DNA from: Betaproteobacteria bacterium RIFCSPLOWO2_12_FULL_68_20
GTDB lineage: Bacteria > Pseudomonadota > Gammaproteobacteria > Burkholderiales > SG8-39
DNA: 64,000 nucleotides
NCBI GenBank assembly: GCA_001770655.1
Contig: MERQ01000058.1
Location: 1 to 64,000 of the forward strand
Direction: 5' to 3'
How positions within the stretch are numbered: the stretch's first letter is position 1; every line of letters starts with the position of its first letter. The notes beneath the pieces were generated by a model. The model made no database searches. It was not told the origin of the DNA and was given only the letters and a program-made list of their open reading frames with translations. The translations under genes were made by a program, and so were the position numbers. This document shows, piece after piece, positions 25,580 through 32,608 of the stretch.

Positions 25580-27279
25580 GCGACCCACTCCGAGACCGGC
25601 GCGGCCGCCTCGTGCAGCGGCTGGCAAACTACGTCGATCAACGTCGGTCCGGCGTAAGCGAGGGCCTGCTCGAGTGCCGGTCCCAGCCCGTTCGGATTCT
25701 CGACCCTCCAGCTTCTGATTCCATACGCCTGTGCCACCTTCGCGTGGTCGGTGACGCCGAAGTCCACCGAGAAATAGCGCTTGCCGTAGCCCGCGCGCTG
25801 CCCCGCCTTGATCCAGCCGTAGACCGAGTTCGAGATCACGACCAGCGTGACCGGCAGCTTCAGTCGCACGAGCGTCTCCAGCTCGCCCGCGCACATGCCG
25901 AAGCTTCCGTCGCCCATCACCGCGACCGTCTTCACCGCGGGGCGCCCGAAATGAGCGCCGACCGAGGCGGCAAGCGCATAGCCGAGCGCGCCGTGCGCGC
26001 GGTTCGAGAAAAAGCGCCGCCCGGTGCCGCGCACCACGTAATAGGCCGAAAGGTAAGGGCACGGAGTGCCGGGATCAGCGACGACGATCGAGTCCGGGTC
26101 GAGCGCCTTCGCGAGCTCGGCCACCACCCGCTCCGGCCTGATCGGGGAATCATTTGATTCGGCAAGCCGCCCGAACTTCGCGAATTTCTTCGCCTTCGCT
26201 TTCGCCACGATCGAGGAGTCGCCGGCTCGCTCGAACCCGTCGAGCGCTTCGCTCAGCGCCGCAAGCGCGAGCTTCGCGTCCGCGACGAGCGGGACGTCCA
26301 CGCGGTAGTTCGCGCCGATCACCGCGGGATCGACGTCGAGATGAACGATCTTCGCCTGTCCCGGAGCAGGATGGCGCCAGCGCTCGGTGGTCACCGAGCC
26401 GGCGCGGCAGCCCGCGAACACCACCACGTCGGCCGCGTCTACGATCGAGCGGGTCTCGGGCGTGCCGCCGTTCGAGCCGACGACCCCCGCCGCGAGTGCG
26501 TGCTCTTCGTCGATCGAGCCCTTGCCGCTGATCGTGGTCGCGACCGGGGCCGAGAGCTGCTCGGCGAGCCCGCCGAGCTCGGATTCGGCGCCCGAGATCA
26601 CCACGCCGCCGCCGCAGATGAACACCGGGCTCTTCGCGCGCCGCAGCAGCTTTGCCGCCAGCTCGACGTAGAACGGATCCGGCGCGACGCGTCGCGAGGG
26701 ATAGCGCCCGAGCGTGGGATCGGCCCAGACCTCCGAGCGCTCGACCGGCCCGCTCTGCACGTCGAACGGCAGCGCGATGTGCGCCGCGCCCGGCCGGCTC
26801 GTCGTCATCTGCTCGAACGCGGAGCGCAACGTTCGCGGAATGTCGGCGGCGCGATCCAGCACCGCGTTCCACTTGGTGAGCGGCTTCACCAGCGCACCCT
26901 GGTCGAGCTCCGTCAGCGTGAATCGATTCCGCGAGGAAACGGAGATGTCCGTGTTGATCGCGAGGATGGGGATCGATGACTCGTTCGCCTCGACGAGTCC
27001 CGGCAGGATGTAGGTCGCGCCGCCGCCCGAAGGCCCTTCGCACACGCCGACCTTGCCGCTCACGCGCGCATAGCCATCTGCCATGTAGGCCGCGTGCCGC
27101 TCGTCGCGCGTGAGCACGTGGCGCATGCCGTGCGGCAGCCGCGCGAGCGCGTCGTAGAGCGGAAGGCTGGTGTCGCCGCACAGGCCGAAGATCACCTCGA
27201 CGCCGTGCGCCTTGAGCATCTCCACCACCGCTTCGGCGCCGGTGAGCGTCGCGGCCTGAGGCTCGACCAGCTTGTTCAT
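25576..27279 (-). CDS. Thiamine-diphosphate-dependent enzyme, acetolactate synthase-like
   Basis: A 567-residue ThDP enzyme with the three standard domains. The catalytic Glu is Glu60 in LTRDERHAAYMADGYARVSG, the central domain is an FAD/nucleotide-fold remnant (PVFICGGGVVISGAE), and the Mg-ThDP motif is GDGSFGMCAGELETL to VISNSVYGW. It resembles acetolactate synthase, glyoxylate carboligase or benzoylformate decarboxylase relatives; the exact 2-oxo-acid is unclear. It heads a five-gene operon whose other genes encode the nitrile hydratase parts and an OYE. A -10 box lies so close to its ATG that the mRNA may be leaderless. Confidence 0.9.
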   Translation of the reverse strand: MNKLVEPQAATLTGAEAVVEMLKAHGVEVIFGLCGDTSLPLYDALARLPHGMRHVLTRDERHAAYMADGYARVSGKVGVCEGPSGGGATYILPGLVEANESSIPILAINTDISVSSRNRFTLTELDQGALVKPLTKWNAVLDRAADIPRTLRSAFEQMTTSRPGAAHIALPFDVQSGPVERSEVWADPTLGRYPSRRVAPDPFYVELAAKLLRRAKSPVFICGGGVVISGAESELGGLAEQLSAPVATTISGKGSIDEEHALAAGVVGSNGGTPETRSIVDAADVVVFAGCRAGSVTTERWRHPAPGQAKIVHLDVDPAVIGANYRVDVPLVADAKLALAALSEALDGFERAGDSSIVAKAKAKKFAKFGRLAESNDSPIRPERVVAELAKALDPDSIVVADPGTPCPYLSAYYVVRGTGRRFFSNRAHGALGYALAASVGAHFGRPAVKTVAVMGDGSFGMCAGELETLVRLKLPVTLVVISNSVYGWIKAGQRAGYGKRYFSVDFGVTDHAKVAQAYGIRSWRVENPNGLGPALEQALAYAGPTLIDVVCQPLHEAAAPVSEWVA

Positions 27280-27282
27280 GCG

Positions 27283-27290
27283 GTTATATT
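27283..27290. promoter_or_regulatory. Overlapping divergent -10 elements in a 19-base gap
   Basis: The whole gap between the ThDP enzyme start (27279) and the VOC gene start (27299) is 19 bases. It contains TATAAC on the minus strand (27288-27283) and TATATT on the plus strand (27285-27290). Either promoter would start transcription within a few bases of its ATG, and neither gene has a ribosome site, which suggests leaderless mRNAs. Confidence 0.45.
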
Positions 27291-27298
27291 AGCGCGAC

Positions 27299-28162
27299 AT
27301 GAACGCCGCCGAACGGCAGAAGCCCCCCGCGGGCGAGCTGTTTCTCGATCACGTCGCGCACTTCGTCGAAGACCTCGGCGCGGCGGCGAAGCTGCTCGAA
27401 TCGCTCGGCTTCGTGGTCACGCCCGAGTCGGCGCACCACAATCAGGACGGCCCGGCCGGCACTTCCAACCGCTGCGTGATGTTCGAAGAAGGCTATGTCG
27501 AAATCCTCGCGCCCACGCTCGACACGGAAAATGCGCGGCGCGTGCGCGCGGACATGGCGCGCTACGCGGGCGTGCACCTCGCCTGCTTCGGTACGCCCAC
27601 CGCCGAATTCGAGCACACCCGGCTCGCCGATCACGGCTTCGAGCCGCCGCCGCTGGTGCGGCTCGAGCGCGAGCTGGACGTGAACGGCGAGACGCGCGAG
27701 GCGCGTTTCGACGTGGTCTACGTGCCGCCCGAGAACATGCCCGAGGGGCGCATCCAGTACGTCGAGCAGCTCACGCCGGAGAACATCTGGCAGCCGCGAT
27801 ATCTCGGACACACGAACGGCATGCTCGGTCTTTCAGCAGTGTTCGTGGTCGCTGACGATCCTGTCACGGTCGCCGCTCGCTGGGCGCGGTTTTCCGGGCT
27901 GCTGCCTTTCCCTGAAGGAAATCTCGTCCGGCTGGACGTCGCGCGCGGCCGCGTCCTTGTCGGCACGTCGCAATCCATTGCGGATCTTCTCGGGGGATCG
28001 CCCGCCGCGCCGGCGCTTGCCGGATATGCGCTGAAATGCGGCGATCCGAAGGCTTTCGCCGACCGTTGTGCGAGAGCCGGACTCGGGGTGACGCAAAGCG
28101 CGGATCGGCACTCCGTCGCCCTGCCGCCCTCGCTCGGCGGCGTTTGGCTCCTCGAGCGCTAG
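27299..28162 (+). CDS. VOC/glyoxalase-like domain protein
   Basis: A 287-residue protein of the glyoxalase-like (Glyoxalase_3) group. An N-terminal half begins LDHVAHFVEDLGAAAKLLESLGF and contains FEEGYVEILAPT; the second half begins LGLSAVFVVADDP and ends GGVWLLER. The metal-binding residues are not obvious in every expected position, so activity is uncertain. It diverges from the ThDP/nitrile hydratase operon across a 19-base gap. The last codons are repeated, slightly diverged, at 31360-31391 next to a mobile-element trace. Confidence 0.78.
   Translation: MNAAERQKPPAGELFLDHVAHFVEDLGAAAKLLESLGFVVTPESAHHNQDGPAGTSNRCVMFEEGYVEILAPTLDTENARRVRADMARYAGVHLACFGTPTAEFEHTRLADHGFEPPPLVRLERELDVNGETREARFDVVYVPPENMPEGRIQYVEQLTPENIWQPRYLGHTNGMLGLSAVFVVADDPVTVAARWARFSGLLPFPEGNLVRLDVARGRVLVGTSQSIADLLGGSPAAPALAGYALKCGDPKAFADRCARAGLGVTQSADRHSVALPPSLGGVWLLER
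28131..28162 (+). repeat. VOC gene tail, copy A of a duplicated segment
   Basis: The last 32 bases of the VOC gene (coding LGGVWLLER and stop) match 31360-31391 at 28 of 32 positions, including both codon frame and stop position (TAG here, TGA there). The two copies face the same way and bracket about 3.2 kb. Confidence 0.8.
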
Positions 28163-28198
28163 TCGCTCCTTACCGCCCTCGGGATACGAGCTGCGATC

Positions 28199-28852
28199 AT
28201 GACGAGCCCGACCATCGAGGAACTCGCAGCGTTACCCCCTTTCGCCTTGCTTTCGCGGGATGACCTGCGGGCCGCGGCGCAGCTCTTCACGGCGCGTTCC
28301 TACGCGAAGGACGCGATAGTCGCGACCGAGGGCGACCGGCTGGAGTATTTCAATTTCATCCTGTCGGGGCGCGTTCAGGGGTTCTGGCGCGACGAGGAGG
28401 GGCACCAGCTGAAGCTTGGCATCGATGAGCCGGGAATGCACTTCCCGGACCAGGCGTTGACCGGAGAGCCGACGTTGGTCTCGCATGTCGCGATCTCGGA
28501 TATGCGCCTTGCTTCGATCCGGAGGGAGGACCTGATGCGATTGCTCGAGCGCCATCCGCAGATCGCAGTGGTCATGCTGATGAGCGTCGTGGCGCGGCTG
28601 CGGCGCATGATCGCGCGCGCCAGGATGCTGACGATGGACGATGTGTACGGTCGGGTCGTAAAGCTGCTGCTTGCCGGCGCCGGTGACGGCGGGCAGGTGA
28701 GCGAGCGCCTGACGCACGCCGAGATTGGACAGCGGATCGGCGCGACTCGCGAGATGGTCGGACGGGTGCTGCGCGACCTGGCGCGCGGCGGCTACATCGA
28801 GGCCGACGGTGGACGCATCACCATACTGAAGAAGCTGCCGAGCCACTGGTAG
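28199..28852 (+). CDS. Crp/Fnr family transcriptional regulator
   Basis: A 217-residue regulator with an N-terminal cyclic-nucleotide-binding-type beta-roll (about 15-125, with KDAIVATEGDRLEYFNFILSGRVQGF) and a C-terminal helix-turn-helix (LTHAEIGQRIGATREMVGRVLRDLARGGYIE, about 170-200). It contains no cysteine at all, so it cannot be an Fe-S oxygen sensor like FNR. The effector is not evident. It lies 36 bases after the VOC gene inside the segment flanked by the duplicated VOC tail, followed by a Bug receptor. Confidence 0.92.
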   Translation: MTSPTIEELAALPPFALLSRDDLRAAAQLFTARSYAKDAIVATEGDRLEYFNFILSGRVQGFWRDEEGHQLKLGIDEPGMHFPDQALTGEPTLVSHVAISDMRLASIRREDLMRLLERHPQIAVVMLMSVVARLRRMIARARMLTMDDVYGRVVKLLLAGAGDGGQVSERLTHAEIGQRIGATREMVGRVLRDLARGGYIEADGGRITILKKLPSHW

Positions 28853-28900
28853 GGAAATAATTCCGTTGCCCGGGCTGCGGGAAGCTCGTAGCGTGGAGCG

Positions 28901-29863
28901 GTGAACCCGGGATTCCAGGCGTTTCTTGGCGCAGTGGGCCTGGCCATTGCGGCTTCCGTCGCGGCGCAGGATGGACCCATTCGCATCCTGGTCGGGTTCC
29001 CGCCGGGTGGAGGCTCCGACCTGATTGCCCGTCTCGTCGCCGAGCGATTGAAGGTTTCGCTAGGCGCGTCCGTGGTCGTCGAGAACAGGCCTGGCGGCAG
29101 CGGCGTCCGTGCCGCCGAGGCGCTGAAGAGCGCCGCGCCGGACGGCAGGACGCTCATGGTCTCGCCGATCGTGGTGACCGTTTTCGCGCCACTCACGCAT
29201 TCGAAGCTCAGGTACGACCCGGCCAGGGACTTCGCGCCGGTATCGCTCGCGGCAAACTACGATCTCGCCCTGGCCGTCGGGCCCGGGTCGCCGGCCAAAA
29301 CCGTGCACGAGTACATCGCGGGAGTGCGGTCCAATCCGGCCAACGACGCCTACGGCCTGCCGACCGCGGGCGGTCCGCCGCATTTCTTCGGCGTGATGCT
29401 CGCGCGCGCCGCCGACGTGGCGCTTTCTCCGGTATTTTACAAGGGAGGCGGGCCGCTGGTGACGGACCTGATCGGCGGGCAGGTGCCCGCGGCGATCACC
29501 GCACTCTCGGAGCTTGTGAAGCTTCATGAGTCGGGGAAGCTGCGCGTGCTCGCGACCTCCGGCGCGCGGCGCTCGCGCGTCGCGCCCGACGTGCCGACGT
29601 TCAAGGAGCTCGGCTTCGCGGACATCGAAGGCTCGGGCTGGCAGGCGTTTCACACCACCGCCAAAACGCCGCGCCCGGCTATCGATCGCCTTTCCGCCGC
29701 GATCGGGTCGGCGCTGCGCGCTCCCGAAGTAAGCGAGAAGCTGCTCGCGGTCGGCCTGGAGCCGGTCGGCAGCACGGCCGACGAGCTTGCGCGCCGCATG
29801 GCGGAGGACAGCGCCCGATGGGCGCCGATCGTCAAGGCGTCGGGATTCCGGGCCGATGAATGA
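28901..29863 (+). CDS. Bug/TctC-type periplasmic solute receptor
   Basis: A GTG start gives 320 residues with a Sec signal ending near SVAAQ. Family landmarks are IRILVGFPPGGGSDLIARLVAERL, VVENRPGGSGVRAAE, APDGRTL, and PVFYKGGGPLVTDLIGGQVPA. Bug receptors deliver carboxylates, aromatic acids or amides to tripartite tricarboxylate transporters, and are often encoded alone as here; no TctA or TctB gene is in the window. The gene is followed within 10 bases by a second solute-binding lipoprotein. Confidence 0.92.
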   Translation: MNPGFQAFLGAVGLAIAASVAAQDGPIRILVGFPPGGGSDLIARLVAERLKVSLGASVVVENRPGGSGVRAAEALKSAAPDGRTLMVSPIVVTVFAPLTHSKLRYDPARDFAPVSLAANYDLALAVGPGSPAKTVHEYIAGVRSNPANDAYGLPTAGGPPHFFGVMLARAADVALSPVFYKGGGPLVTDLIGGQVPAAITALSELVKLHESGKLRVLATSGARRSRVAPDVPTFKELGFADIEGSGWQAFHTTAKTPRPAIDRLSAAIGSALRAPEVSEKLLAVGLEPVGSTADELARRMAEDSARWAPIVKASGFRADE

Positions 29864-29873
29864 GGAGACAGCG

Positions 29874-30677
29874 ATGAACGGAACGCGCATCGTCGCAGCA
29901 CTGTTGTGCACGCTTCTCCTGGCCGGCTGCGCCGGCATGCAAAGCGATCCGAGCGCCGAAGCGCGCCAGGCGCTGGCGCCGAGCGGAAAGCTTCGCGTAG
30001 CCCTGCTCGACGTAAACGCCGTGCACGTCGTCAAGGACGCGGCCTCGGGCGAGATGAGAGGGGTTGCGCACGACCTTGGCAAGGCGCTCGCCGCCCGGCT
30101 TGGAGTCCCGTTCCAGCCGCTGATCTATCCCACGATCGCTGGAATGCTGCAGGCGGGCAAGGCAGCGGAGTGGGACGTTGCGTTTGTCGGTGTGACCCAG
30201 GAGCGCCGCAGCTTTCTCGATTTCACAGCCAACCACCTCGAAGTCGAGTACGGCTACCTCGTCCCCTTGGGATCGAAGATCTCGGACATCGGCGAGATCG
30301 ATCGTGCCGGCATGCGCCTAGCCGTGGTGGAAAAAGGCTCGCCCGACTTTTTTCTGACACGGGCGCTGAAGAGCGCCACGCTGGTCCGCACCGCGGCGAT
30401 ACGGGGCGCGCTCGACCTGCTCGGCACCGGTAAGGCCGACGCGGTCGCGGGCTTGAAACCCAACATGTACGCAGTGTCCGCGAAGTTGCCCGGCTCGCGG
30501 GTGCTCGAGGGCAGGCCAGGGTCCGAGGGGGCCGCGCTCGCGATGCCGAAGCACCGGAACCCCGCCGCGCTCGCCTACGCGCGCCGGTTCATCGAGGAAG
30601 CGAAAGCGGGCGGCCTGGTGAAGCAGGCGATCGAGCGTGCCGGCTTGCGGGGAGCCGTGGTCGCGCCGCACGAATGA
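29874..30677 (+). CDS. Family 3 solute-binding lipoprotein
   Basis: The ATG at 29874, with TGAGGAGA upstream, gives 267 residues. The signal ends in a lipobox (LLLAGC). The mature protein is a type II binding protein of the amino-acid-receptor group: GKLRVALLDVNAVHVVKD, MRGVAHDLGKALAARLGVPF, then DVAFVGVTQERRSFLDFT and GMRLAVVEKGSPDFFLTRAL. No ABC permease partner is adjacent, so it may be an orphan receptor. It probably shares a transcript with the Bug receptor gene just upstream. Confidence 0.85.
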   Translation: MNGTRIVAALLCTLLLAGCAGMQSDPSAEARQALAPSGKLRVALLDVNAVHVVKDAASGEMRGVAHDLGKALAARLGVPFQPLIYPTIAGMLQAGKAAEWDVAFVGVTQERRSFLDFTANHLEVEYGYLVPLGSKISDIGEIDRAGMRLAVVEKGSPDFFLTRALKSATLVRTAAIRGALDLLGTGKADAVAGLKPNMYAVSAKLPGSRVLEGRPGSEGAALAMPKHRNPAALAYARRFIEEAKAGGLVKQAIERAGLRGAVVAPHE

Positions 30678-30685
30678 ACCGGGCG

Positions 30686-30838
30686 TCAGGATCTCGCGCA
30701 GGCCGCCACGCGTTCCATTAGCAGCTTCTCTCGGATTCGCTCCACGGTCTTTGCCGTCAGTCTGGCGCGTCGCTGAACCGGGACGGCGACGAGAAGCTGT
30801 CTGCGCTTCTCGAGCTTGACGCGCAGCCGAGCGCCCAT
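30686..30838 (-). CDS. Small basic protein coupled to the HTH gene (unknown)
   Basis: The ATG at 30838 overlaps the stop of the HTH protein gene by one base (TGATG) and opens a 50-residue frame rich in Arg, Lys and Leu (for example RVKLEKRRQLLVAVPVQRR). I do not recognise it. The stop-start overlap argues for coupled translation, but the length and composition are also compatible with chance. It could be a truncated second component of a toxin-antitoxin pair. Confidence 0.35.
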   Translation of the reverse strand: MGARLRVKLEKRRQLLVAVPVQRRARLTAKTVERIREKLLMERVAACARS

Positions 30839-31179
30839 CACGCGGCCTTGAGCAAGAAGTCAACCCGCACCGCGCCGAACGGGAACTCGATCTTCCCGCG
30901 CGCATCCTTTCGCAAGACGCCTGCGGCGAGCAGAGCGTGCACGTCCCCGTGCACGGCCTTGACGTCGCGGCCCGCACGGCGCGCCGCTTCACGCAGTGTC
31001 ATCGCCCCGCCGCCGGCCATGGCCTTGAGCAGCTCCCAGCGCTTGGCCGTCAGGACCTTCCACAGCAGATCGGCAGAAGCGAACGAAATGTGCGATCCCC
31101 GGCGTTTGCTCGAGAACGCGTCGACTGCGCGCCGAGTCACGCTCTCGCGCGTCGCCACTGAAAGAGTAACGATCTTCAT
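30838..31179 (-). CDS. Small winged-helix protein, antitoxin-like (HVO_A0114 type)
   Basis: The likely start is the ATG at 31179 (113 residues); an alternative start lies 3 codons upstream. The N-terminus (TLSVATRESVTRRAVDAF) and the central winged helix (LTAKRWELLKAMAGGGAMTLREAARRAGRDVKAVHGDVHALLAAGVL) match small DNA-binding proteins usually encoded as the partner of a toxin such as TumE/DUF6516. The usual upstream toxin gene is absent: that side ends within about 20 bases at a 148-bp MITE-like element. It therefore looks like an orphan antitoxin. Confidence 0.7.
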   Translation of the reverse strand: MKIVTLSVATRESVTRRAVDAFSSKRRGSHISFASADLLWKVLTAKRWELLKAMAGGGAMTLREAARRAGRDVKAVHGDVHALLAAGVLRKDARGKIEFPFGAVRVDFLLKAA

Positions 31180-31200
31180 CCTAAGCACTCCAACATTGCC

Positions 31201-31348
31201 CTAGCAGTTTGTTGAAATTCACATCTTCCGTTCAGATCACTCCGCGATGAGCTACTACATAGCCCTGTACGATGATCCGCGTGCCTACATGTTGTGGTCC
31301 GATTTCGAGTGCGCGGTGCATCGACAGCGATTTTCAACAAACTGCTAG
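31201..31348. mobile_element. 148-bp MITE-like element with 17-bp perfect terminal inverted repeats
   Basis: CTAGCAGTTTGTTGAAA (31201-31217) is repeated in perfect inverted form as TTTCAACAAACTGCTAG (31332-31348). The outer CTAG is itself a palindrome and could be a 4-bp target duplication rather than part of the repeat. The interior holds a short frame beginning with an ATG near 31228 (MSYYIALYDDPRAYM) that runs into the right repeat and encodes no recognisable transposase. The element is too short to move alone and looks like an internally deleted insertion sequence. Confidence 0.75.
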
Positions 31349-31356
31349 TCCCCCGT

Positions 31357-32583
31357 CTACGCTCGGCGGCGCCTGGCTCCTCGAGCGCTGACCACGCGCC
31401 GCGCGGGCTTGCCCCATAACTGCCGCGTCGCGATCTTCGCCCCTTCGGCGAGCGCCCTGAGCTTCGCCCACATGATGCTCGGGTGCACGCGCCGCGTGAA
31501 CGGGCTCTGCGCGAAGCCGCAGTCGGTGCCGCCCATCACGCTCTCGCGCCCGACCAGCTTCGCCAGGCGCACCAAGCGCTCGGCAACCAGCTCCGGGTGC
31601 TCGACGATGTTGGTGGCGTGGCTGATGACGCCCGGGATGAGCACCTTGCCTTTCGGCAGTTTCACCTTCTCCCATACGCGCCATTCGTGCTCGTGGCGCG
31701 GATTCGCCGCCTCGAAGCTGTAGTGGCCGACGTTCACTCTGAGCAGCAGATCGACGATGTGCTTCATCTCTACGTCGAAGACGTGCGGCCCGTTCCAGCT
31801 TCCCCAGCAGATGTGGTAGCGCGATCTCTCGGGCGGGATGCCCTCGAGCGCGTGGTTCAGCGCATCGATCCGCACCTGCGCCCACTTGCGGTACCGCGCG
31901 AGCGTCATCGGCGGGACGAGCTTCTCGTGCATGTACGGGAGGAACGCGTCGTCGATCTGCACGGTGAGCCCCGCGTCGACGATCGCCCGGTACTCGGTGC
32001 GCAGCGCCTCGGCGATCCCGAACAGCAGGCTGCGCTCGTCGGAATAGTGCTCATTGACGACGTTCGGCAGCGCGCTCGCCGGCGCGACCACCGGCAGGAA
32101 GCCGCCCACGACCTTCACCTTCGCCAGGCCCGCCTTCAGGTTGCCGATGTCGCGGTTCAGCTCGGCGTGTCCGGAATACGAGACCGGGCCCTTGATGACG
32201 GTGGCCATGGTGTTGCGGCGCGTGAAGCCCGGCGGGTCGTACTCGGCGTAGAACTCGGGGAACGCCTGGCGGTCGCGCCCGACGATGATGTTCATCTCCG
32301 GCCTCTTCGCTTCCGCCGGCGTCATCGCGCGGATTTCGACGCCGTCGAGCCGCTTGTGGATGTAGTAGGCCCAGCTCACGCCCTTGCCGAACTCGCCGTC
32401 GCTCACGATGTCGACGCCCGCCCCGGCCTGCTGGCGCACCACCTCCGCAACCGAATCCTTCAGGCAGGCGAGGTAGGCGCCCTCGTCCACCGGCTGCTCG
32501 GCCTCGGTCTTCTTCAGGAATTCCACCAGCGCGGGCGGGCGGATCAGGCTGCCGACGTGGGTGGCGAGAATGCGGCTGGGCAT
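31357..32583 (-). CDS. Cobalamin-independent methionine synthase-like (MetE C-terminal family) enzyme
   Basis: A 408-residue protein of the MetE C-terminal-domain family, which also includes small methyltransferases and epoxyalkane:CoM transferases. The zinc ligands are recognisable: HICWG (His and Cys), the Glu in SFEAANP, and the Cys of GGTDCGFAQSP. The start, ILATHVGSLIRPPALVEFL, is typical of the solitary form lacking the N-terminal half. Methyl or alkyl transfer to a thiol is expected; the substrate is unknown. Its last residues (about SARGARRRRA) are encoded by the remnant VOC tail read backwards. Confidence 0.85.
   Translation of the reverse strand: MPSRILATHVGSLIRPPALVEFLKKTEAEQPVDEGAYLACLKDSVAEVVRQQAGAGVDIVSDGEFGKGVSWAYYIHKRLDGVEIRAMTPAEAKRPEMNIIVGRDRQAFPEFYAEYDPPGFTRRNTMATVIKGPVSYSGHAELNRDIGNLKAGLAKVKVVGGFLPVVAPASALPNVVNEHYSDERSLLFGIAEALRTEYRAIVDAGLTVQIDDAFLPYMHEKLVPPMTLARYRKWAQVRIDALNHALEGIPPERSRYHICWGSWNGPHVFDVEMKHIVDLLLRVNVGHYSFEAANPRHEHEWRVWEKVKLPKGKVLIPGVISHATNIVEHPELVAERLVRLAKLVGRESVMGGTDCGFAQSPFTRRVHPSIMWAKLRALAEGAKIATRQLWGKPARRVVSARGARRRRA
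31360..31391 (+). pseudogene. Remnant 3' end of a second VOC gene (copy B)
   Basis: Immediately after the MITE-like element, codons for PPS-T-LGGAWLLER and a TGA stop repeat the C-terminus of the intact VOC gene (LGGVWLLER at 28131-28162), with 28 of 32 bases identical. Nothing of the gene body remains upstream. The same bases are read in reverse as the extreme C-terminus of the MetE-like gene, so that protein's last residues are probably not native. Confidence 0.7.
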
Positions 32584-32608
32584 CGCGAGCCTCTCCTCCT
32601 CGACTCCG

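Noticed and set aside
31228-31350. Transposase gene inside the 148-bp element
   Set aside because: The interior frame gives about 40 residues with no catalytic motif and runs into the right terminal repeat. It is only a possible remnant.
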